From Verrucomicrobiales bacterium (GTDB taxonomy: Bacteria; Verrucomicrobiota; Verrucomicrobiia; Verrucomicrobiales; DEV007), in the NCBI GenBank assembly GCA_029213065.1, contig JARGPH010000011.1, forward strand, positions 18,733-82,732: a DNA stretch of 64,000 nt, written 5' to 3'. This document shows positions 60,201-64,000 of this stretch, in pieces. The stretch's first letter is position 1, and every line of letters begins with the position of its first letter. Position numbers and translations under genes: made by a program. Below the pieces are notes generated by a model. It was not told where the DNA came from, did no database searches, and saw nothing but the letters and a program-made list of their open reading frames with translations.

Positions 60201-63200
60201 GATCGTAGCCGGTATTTTCCGTCGCGCTGTCGAGCTGGATTGAGTAGGTGCCGTTCGAATTGAACGTTACATTGCCAATGCCAAGTTCATTGGTGAGATC
60301 CCCGGTCTCAAGTCCCGGATCGAGAATGCCACCACTCTGAACACTGACTGGGCCTGAAATTGTACCGGTGCCGCCAAGAGTGGCTGCGTTGGCAACAAAA
60401 ACCGTACTCGTTCCCGTGCCTGACCCAACCGTGTTGTTCACGAGGAGCGTTCCCAGGGTAATCGTTGTGTTACTTTGATAGGTATTCTCACCTGACAAGG
60501 TCCACGTCCCAACACCCTCCTTAACAACACCGAATCCGCGATTGTTCGGTGTATCATGGAGAATCTGCCCCGTGATGATACCGTCACCGGCTCCACGCAG
60601 ATCAAGCAACCGGGTACCAGAAGCAATATTGTTCACATCTCCGGAAATCGTAAGAAGCCCGGCATCAGACTGAAGATTATACCCTCCACCGCCGGCGACG
60701 ATTTCAAGCTCTCCTGAAATTTCATTGTTCCCACTCGCATTCAGAACATGAGCCACAGTATCCGTCGCGCCCTGACGACCACCGATTCTGACATTCGGCT
60801 GTACTTCAACGTTGTTTTGGAGAATAAGCGTCCCTGTTTCACCACCGCCGCCGCCGGAAAGGAAAATCTCAGAATCCGCCCCGCCGTTTTGAGTGATGTC
60901 CACATTGGTTGTGAACGTACCACCGGTCATGCTGACCATTCCCCGGTCAGTCGCGCCACCATTGGTCGAACCTCCGTCGAGCACGTTCGCGATAGAAAAG
61001 CTGCCACCCGCCTCGACGGTGAAGTCACCGCCGGAGATAATAATAAATCCCGCCGCATCTCCGAAGAAACCCGCACTGCGCTCCGCCATATTAAGATCAA
61101 TCACCGAGACGGTGCCTCCGTCGAGATAGAAACGTCCTTCGGCTCCGGCACTACCGCTTCCGCCACGGCTGCGAACCCCAAGATCAAATGCATTGATCAG
61201 CAGGTCAGCATTGTGGCCACGCAGATCAAGTTCACCTTTTGTGGTCGCCGAAGTTCCCGCCGTCAAATTGTGCCCCAACCGAACATCAGCCCGACTCGTC
61301 CCGCCAGTCGCTCCGCGCAGAGTGAAGCTTCCCGTTCCGGGAGCGGTCGAAGCAAATTCGACAATGCCGTCGCCTTTTCCACCTCCAATAGTGAGGAGCG
61401 CGGTATTGAACTCGTTCGTCCCTTCACCTAGATAGAGGCGCCCGTTGCCGAAGTTGCTCGTCAACGAATCGCTAACCGCGATTTGGGTCGTTGCTGTGAT
61501 CGTATTCGATGAAGTAGCTCCCGTCGCTGTCGCCAGCGTCACTGTGGAAATATTTCGTTGCTCTGTGGAGATGAGAAAATTGTCCACCATTGCGCTGAAT
61601 GAGGACAACGCGGAAAGATCAACCGTCGTATTATTGTAAGGGTCACCATTACCTGCGGTCGGCACACCAAGAATAACATCAGCCGTTGCATCATCGATCA
61701 CAAGAGCACCACCTCCAAGTCCATGGAGGACCGTGGTTTTGCCCGAGGTGTTCTCTACCCCCACTGTGAAATCTCCGGTGACTGTCAGCGTGTTACCTGT
61801 ATCAATCGTGATCGTATTCGCCGCAGCATTGTCACCGAGAACTTCGAGGCTCGCGATGGTCTGATTAGATCCGTTGAGATCAAGGTGTGCTGTCGTCGTA
61901 TTGGAAACGTCGCCAAGCACAACGTCGGTAGACGTTGGAAGCGCGTTGTCGACGCCTGATATCAGTGTCCCCTCCTCGATGAGCGTATCGCCTGTGTATG
62001 TGTTGGCAACATTGAGCGTGAAGGTGCCGGGACCATTCTTGGTAAGATTTCCATCACCACTGATAATGGCATCAGCAGAGCCACCGGTTGCCGTAGTCAC
62101 CGTCAGGTCTGAGGTTCCCAGGGCAACGGAATCTCTGAAGAATACATTGTCGCCATCCAGAGTGGCGCTCGCACTCAGTGTCACAGGACCGTTGAATGTC
62201 TGCGTTCCACCACTGGTCAGGTTGGCTGCAATATCCGCAGAGTCAGATGCCACAGTGAGATCACCCTGAATTGAGGAAGCGGCAGTAAAATTGACCTGAT
62301 CCGTTCCTCCAGCCACATCGATGATCACATCGTTGAAAAAATCCGTTCCAAGCGATCCTACCGAGAGAGTCTCCACATCCCCCGATCCGGTGATCAATAT
62401 GTCGTGTTTACCATTGGCATTGGCGGGAGCTCCCGAGTTGTCGACACCGGCACCATTCGTGATCGCTGCATTCGGAATGGATCTCAGAAGAACGCCGTTC
62501 ACAATGATGTCGAGATCGGTGCCATTCAACTGCACCGTCATGGTATCATCAACGGCATCACCGCCGGGATTAGCGGCTGCGCTCCCCGGAGTAAAATCCG
62601 TTCCGGGAGCATAGTTGGGATTCGTATAACTGCCCGCATCAGCCGGCGGAAACACCTTGGTCATGTCGATCTCGATTGCCCCCTTACCGGTTACCGTAAT
62701 TGACACGGTTCCGGTGTCAGTTCCGCCATCACCGTCTTCAACCGTGTAGGTGAAGGTATCTACGATGGTTTCGCCTTCCGCCAGAGTCTGCAATACCGCC
62801 GAGTTGCTTGCGTCATAGGTGAAGCTGCCGTCAGCCATCATCACGACCGCTGCTCCAAAATCACTCAGGGCGCTGAATCCGCCGGAATTCTGAATCTGAG
62901 AAACGACTAACTGATCCTGATGGTCAGTTCCGTTTTCCGCATCATTCGGATGCTGAGTTCCCGTGTTTGCCGGATCGGTGTCGTTGGCCAGAACGCCGTC
63001 AGCCCGGTCAATCGTCAGAAGGGTGTCCTCGTCCGCTCCGTAGGCATCAGCCACCGCCGTCGGGTCGACGTTATTGATGGTGATGGTGAAAGATTTTTCC
63101 ACACGGTTACCATCGTCATCAACCAGCTTTACGTTAACCGTGTAAACCCCATCGTCGGCAGCGAAGGTATGAGTATTGGAAAGCGTGATATCCGTTCCTG

Positions 63201-64000
63201 CAACGTTGCCGGGAGGACCCATTGGAGTTTCAACAACGACGCCATCTTCCGCCGGACTTCCATCACCCCAGTCGATGATCGCGGTGTGAATATCAAGTGT
63301 TCCGAGATCATTGAAAGCACCGGCGGGAAAAGTGAATGGCGCCCCTTCACCGAGATTTGAATCAACCAGATTCTTCACAGTGGGTGCCGCATTGTTCACC
63401 GTAACCTCGAACGTTTCAGTAGTGGATCCGCCGTCGTCATCGGACAGGTTCACCGTGACCGTGTAAACGCCGTTGTCCGCGTAGACGTGGCTGCCATCAA
63501 TCGCTCCACTGGTAGCCACGCCCGCTGAACCGTTCGCATCAATCGTTGCTGCACCTGTGTCCGCTGCCGAGCCGTCACCCCAGTCAATCGAGTAGCTGAA
63601 CGTCTCGTTGGCGCCAAATCCCGGATCGGTAAAGGTCGCGAGATCGCTCAACGTCAGCATCATCCCTTCTGTCGTGGTCTGATCAGCAACCACACTCAGA
63701 GTCGGTGCGACATTATTGACCGTTACCGTTTTAGTGAGAACCGCTGCACTTTGCCCCACCGCTGATACTGTGATCGTCAAATCATCCTGCCCTGTCCCGG
63801 TTGCGGGAAAATCGTCGGCGAAGGTATGAGTCGCGGTGAAAGTGGCTGCCTCAGTCAGACTCGCCGGCACCGTAACTGTTTCAGGAGCACTTCCATCCCC
63901 CCAATCGATCACGACATCAAATGGATCCGCTCCATTGTTCCCCCCGGAGCCGAGACCATTAATCGTCACAGTTCCGTTCTCATTGATTTCCGTTCTGTCG
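52459..64000 (-). CDS. Giant repeat protein C (5' end outside window)
   Basis: The frame is open from the right edge to a TGA at 52459, about 3847 codons; the true start is outside. A GTG at 63969 is only an internal codon. In protein order: three PKD-like domains (three DWGDGS strings, 63.1-63.9 kb), a cadherin-like unit (GVLANDTD, FTYTVEDGDGG, 62.7-63.0 kb), autotransporter-associated repeats (LTKNGPGTFTLNVANTYTGD), composite NTxxVDTxxVG/DFTNASSVTIDV units (57.5-59.1 kb), two ETSVE modules (near 59.9 and 56.7 kb), eleven tandem 31-35 residue repeats (55.1-56.2 kb), a filamentous-haemagglutinin-like stretch (54.2-54.9 kb), and the C-terminal block shared with giant B. One cysteine was noticed (DICGH). 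Whether it carries the LEPR/metzincin head is unknown. A fibre or adhesin role is inferred from the repeats. Confidence 0.9.
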   Translation of the reverse strand, partial: DRTEINENGTVTINGLGSGGNNGADPFDVVIDWGDGSAPETVTVPASLTEAATFTATHTFADDFPATGTGQDDLTITVSAVGQSAAVLTKTVTVNNVAPTLSVVADQTTTEGMMLTLSDLATFTDPGFGANETFSYSIDWGDGSAADTGAATIDANGSAGVATSGAIDGSHVYADNGVYTVTVNLSDDDGGSTTETFEVTVNNAAPTVKNLVDSNLGEGAPFTFPAGAFNDLGTLDIHTAIIDWGDGSPAEDGVVVETPMGPPGNVAGTDITLSNTHTFAADDGVYTVNVKLVDDDGNRVEKSFTITINNVDPTAVADAYGADEDTLLTIDRADGVLANDTDPANTGTQHPNDAENGTDHQDQLVVSQIQNSGGFSALSDFGAAVVMMADGSFTYDASNSAVLQTLAEGETIVDTFTYTVEDGDGGTDTGTVSITVTGKGAIEIDMTKVFPPADAGSYTNPNYAPGTDFTPGSAAANPGGDAVDDTMTVQLNGTDLDIIVNGVLLRSIPNAAITNGAGVDNSGAPANANGKHDILITGSGDVETLSVGSLGTDFFNDVIIDVAGGTDQVNFTAASSIQGDLTVASDSADIAANLTSGGTQTFNGPVTLSASATLDGDNVFFRDSVALGTSDLTVTTATGGSADAIISGDGNLTKNGPGTFTLNVANTYTGDTLIEEGTLISGVDNALPTSTDVVLGDVSNTTTAHLDLNGSNQTIASLEVLGDNAAANTITIDTGNTLTVTGDFTVGVENTSGKTTVLHGLGGGALVIDDATADVILGVPTAGNGDPYNNTTVDLSALSSFSAMVDNFLISTEQRNISTVTLATATGATSSNTITATTQIAVSDSLTSNFGNGRLYLGEGTNEFNTALLTIGGGKGDGIVEFASTAPGTGSFTLRGATGGTSRADVRLGHNLTAGTSATTKGELDLRGHNADLLINAFDLGVRSRGGSGSAGAEGRFYLDGGTVSVIDLNMAERSAGFFGDAAGFIIISGGDFTVEAGGSFSIANVLDGGSTNGGATDRGMVSMTGGTFTTNVDITQNGGADSEIFLSGGGGGETGTLILQNNVEVQPNVRIGGRQGATDTVAHVLNASGNNEISGELEIVAGGGGYNLQSDAGLLTISGDVNNIASGTRLLDLRGAGDGIITGQILHDTPNNRGFGVVKEGVGTWTLSGENTYQSNTTITLGTLLVNNTVGSGTGTSTVFVANAATLGGTGTISGPVSVQSGGILDPGLETGDLTNELGIGNVTFNSNGTYSIQLDSATENTGYDQLDVNGTVTLAGAELEIALGTFVPALGDVFVIVDNDMTDAVSGIFTSGATNLTDGLVFEVNGNVFTIQYDYNADTNQDDNSGNDVALIASGQAETEVSLDASGDLVITDINTDSADSLTIRETTVGGQLGLLISDSALILTNSPSAGRSAAVGSVRPDANSVFVAYATAGFTGNVIVETSNETNGTDTNTDAVTFGALDLAGNGKGGLEVTAEGISLDGNIAADSVTFNGNVTLTNNVELDTSDVNGAVDVNGTIDGAFELTLNTGSGNVEVSGAVGSTSPLAKLTIPDSNVVTFNAAVDVVAFEQTDTASNVKFKGQFTASGLYDQSAGDTLAEDGFVADEVIVGRALAGNSTNNIGANTSTLEVVGGAVSIGDGDGAVIFGQTGIPQIDVRGQLLFSGADSVTINVATISGGIGMGGGADGNQGTADLTLSAAGLNSLTADSIIVGDAAGSGNSGLLSTVVFGMTNNLVTDALTIAGRKSSADATIVNGGTLSLAGRTGDLKADLYIGDNNTNTSTNSFGSLDLANGIFNGTLGEVIIGRHDSGTNVGNGTGELLIGDGTTTADTVGLAIDGSGDAANSAGTLRILGGSFTVANGVSDSAGSGSASRSELDIQAGAFTVNAGGLSVDTLTVGENTGNSGSLTVSGGAVRIGTGIEDMIVGGYDVVAVGDSDGSVDFTNASSVTIDVDKFEVGIARVSSGVGASANSAQGDVFFSTVGTNTVTAASLEVSEAESGKNSGFPSSVILGNSNTLNIDTITVGANKGRGTLDIVAGGAVTINGRGGAGTLADLLVGDNNVNTSTQSIGTADFRGGTVTGNFDQISLGIHSRSTNTNGRGVGSLFFDDGTIKVDTANLGNPSQGGTSAGAANTVGFIGMEGGIFQVGTLQKGDASGTATFNMSGGVIQNLAGQNLINVDVDITLAGGGPQTVTVDAGQTGTFRTGAQILGGSAGGELIKNGSGVLILNGDNTYVSTTSIDAGTIALSGTSDIDESEEIAVAGGAFFDVTARTEVPAGSYTFGNVVSGTGTINGIFSLSNSGEIQPGENSGDDIGELNFTGNTTINGNVDFQINGNTATHDLLDVDGTVTLDAVNSSLNLAELTAGTASVDVGTTITVINNDGTTDLVSGNFAGQLEGSTITDDDGDDYVISYVGNDGNDVVLFAGTPETQVSLAGGELQITDITSDSENAISFTFDSTTNTYTISEADIANVIGTSGVTVISRTANSVTIDAAGITGIKIDTAGPAPGVEDDDTVTIATSNGPLSVTGNISITADDVVFAANAAISQAAGSGTVTVSADRSITLDTGSSITTDDSAVTLTADGNGIGTNGSTGITLTDADITTASGDISLTGSGAAGGSGDNRRGIIVSDGSTLTSTDGNVTLRGTGTTDTNGNDHYGILLNGANTKVASTNATVTLNGTGGAGTSTGGNASVGVLINPDAVVETTSGLIDIDGQGGGRGRANDNDGVQIGGTVLSLGTGEIEIDGTAGNQRYRNRGIEITGTGAVTSLDGDIILTGQGAGNRDTPRDNDGILVLGTVSSTGAAAITLTGTGGTGGELNSGVSVSGGSAVVTSGGGLISITGNADLTPTNNDGVSINGGATVSGTNAAGVMIDGTGGSGAEGNGVIITGAGSRVSVVNGDITITGSGEDGVELSTGATAAIVASGIGNIDICGHADTPDAAGGDVGFEINSAITSNTGTVTLASDDEIFFGADGDVSSASGTVTIEAAKGGTGAIEMTDGALVDAGDGTIDVDAENDITLGGLQTTGLVTVDTASGDIIDGGDSHKEVVSLRALFNAANGDVGNVGIGDAIDTQISNVEGTTGGNFKIENLGALNIGDVDATASGLTVGGNLEITNNAALTDSEGSDITGTTNLDVGAGNDITLDESDNDFVGSVTIESGKDVTLVDEDTIDLGTSDVSGNLEIDAVDDVTDSGTISVDGTVDLTTTGTDADITLDQLDATGTISVNTGDVDSDATIVNTGTVALATSAVGGNLDVTASSGNITIGDEDVSAGADILLNAEDNFVLDPRGELAAANGKIEIKVDQFGGPDGGGLVDLSGTVKAGNEVFIEGGDDEDTFEIKPSTHTEMNIDGGDPATVPGDVINLVGAIDPDFDPAAGATPGAGSYTFGGGQQRIDFQGIEFDNLAPDIVVAGGDSAAEALTETDSPLSVSGTLTVHDLGNVEATINGTVGISGSPDVLGNADFLAMFSLTTPNPIVTAPATIGTIGWAFDSNTTTFDFLALGETLTLTYTITATDPATGSDTQTVTIEITGTNDDPVLATDVVTVFEGGQGGSETASGNALANDTDIDINGQGIDDVLKVVNVRFDGTPFGGSANGGGAVAAGTPELVDGLYGTLSIDADGNFVYTVDGNLPTTRALDAGDVGVENFIYLVSDGSGGFVEEAIVVRVVGSTGGKIGEFFGVGGSGILEGFRFAGSRDSDGGGSGDPMLLLMPMYTGSAEPGSVITVTVMGPDGSALLGGSLTVVADLSGAWVASFSGLEIGNSFYYVRVETAAPSWGTGVSGTFELFFAPAIDGAHTESDVLTVDSVMGRRLSSVAMDSLNLGNANPSGSNSDWRRMNGMAD
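54190..54900 (-). repeat. Filamentous-haemagglutinin-like repeat stretch in giant C
   Basis: The protein reads VGGNLEITNNAALTDSEG, DVGAGNDITLDESDNDFVGS, VTIESGKDVTLVDEDTIDLG, SDVSGNLEIDAVDDVTDSG. The alternation NDITL / NDF-G-V / VTL-D-D-IDLG / SGNL is the pattern of haemagglutinin-type beta-helix repeats found in large secreted proteins. Here it joins the tandem repeat array to the C-terminal block. Confidence 0.6.
55130..56190 (-). repeat. Eleven tandem ~33-residue beta-helix repeats in giant C
   Basis: Each unit has the form G-I-LTGxG, a Gly/Asn-rich loop, N-GIxI or DGVxI, then xGxxVTSxxG. Examples are GDISLTGSGAAGGSGDNRRG, GLIDIDGQGGGRGRANDNDG and GDITITGSGEDGVEL. Unit length varies from about 28 to 35 residues. 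The last unit holds DICGH with the only cysteine I noticed in this protein. The regular two-strand period fits a right-handed beta-helix. Confidence 0.65.
63050..63969 (-). other. Three PKD-like domains of giant C
   Basis: Three copies of DWGDGS occur at about 63270, 63585 and 63905. Each is followed by a H-YADNGVYTVTV or HTFAADDGVYTVNV strand and ends in VNN-APT or INNVDPT, the standard PKD order. PKD domains usually act as spacers or in protein/polysaccharide contact on secreted proteins. Confidence 0.75.

Noticed and set aside
63969-64000. GTG at 63969 as the start of giant C
   Set aside because: The frame remains open to the window edge and the codon lies inside a PKD-containing region; the true start is outside.
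1-64000. CRISPR array, tRNA/rRNA genes, insertion sequences, integrase or attachment sites
   Set aside because: The many direct repeats are protein-coding modules of varying length. No spacer-repeat pattern, transposase, terminal inverted repeats or RNA gene was recognised.

Overview
The window is dominated by three giant, repeat-built secreted or surface proteins on the minus strand, with a sulfatase gene and a flavin-dependent halogenase gene between two of them. Transcription runs right to left: giant C (3' part, 64000 to 52459), sulfatase (52332 to 50710), halogenase (50579 to 49002), giant B (complete, 8933 aa, 48675 to 21874), giant A (5' part, 21545 to the left edge, about 7181 codons in the window). 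About 60 kb of the 64 kb belongs to the giants. No tRNA, rRNA, CRISPR array, transposase or phage gene was seen. GC on sampled lines is in the low to mid 50s percent.

The organism is most likely a marine or host-associated member of the PVC group, probably Verrucomicrobiota (Planctomycetota is the alternative). The reasons are the LEPR-XLL-type N-terminal motif (LEPRVLF) on A and B, the autotransporter-associated beta-strand repeats without a beta-barrel, the GLEPV-type and GNDVVL-type repeat phrases, a module otherwise known from PVC sialate O-acetylesterase-type proteins, and a sulfatase that resembles the heparan N-sulfatase-like group common in these phyla. This is inference from family knowledge; no search was run.

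Giants A and B share one head design: a basic N-terminus, LEPRVLF, then a metzincin-like zinc-protease domain (HEQGHILGLLD followed by a Met-turn). They also share about 107 bp of non-coding leader with conserved blocks at matching distances from the ATG. Behind the head lie thousands of residues of predicted beta-helix repeats, mixed with LamG/ConA-like lectin folds, jelly-roll modules, PKD and VCBS/cadherin-like domains. B and C end in the same block of about 580 residues, closing with a tail I cannot name. A recurrent module, ETSVEIVGG..LVITDIN, occurs about twelve times across the three genes.

The likely picture, by inference, is a family of very long adhesive or glycan-binding fibres, two with a protease at the N-terminus, encoded next to an exported sulfatase and a halogenase with an altered WxWxIP motif. 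Whether these genes form one functional system is untested. The shared head, leader and tail, and the intervening enzymes, are the features most worth following.
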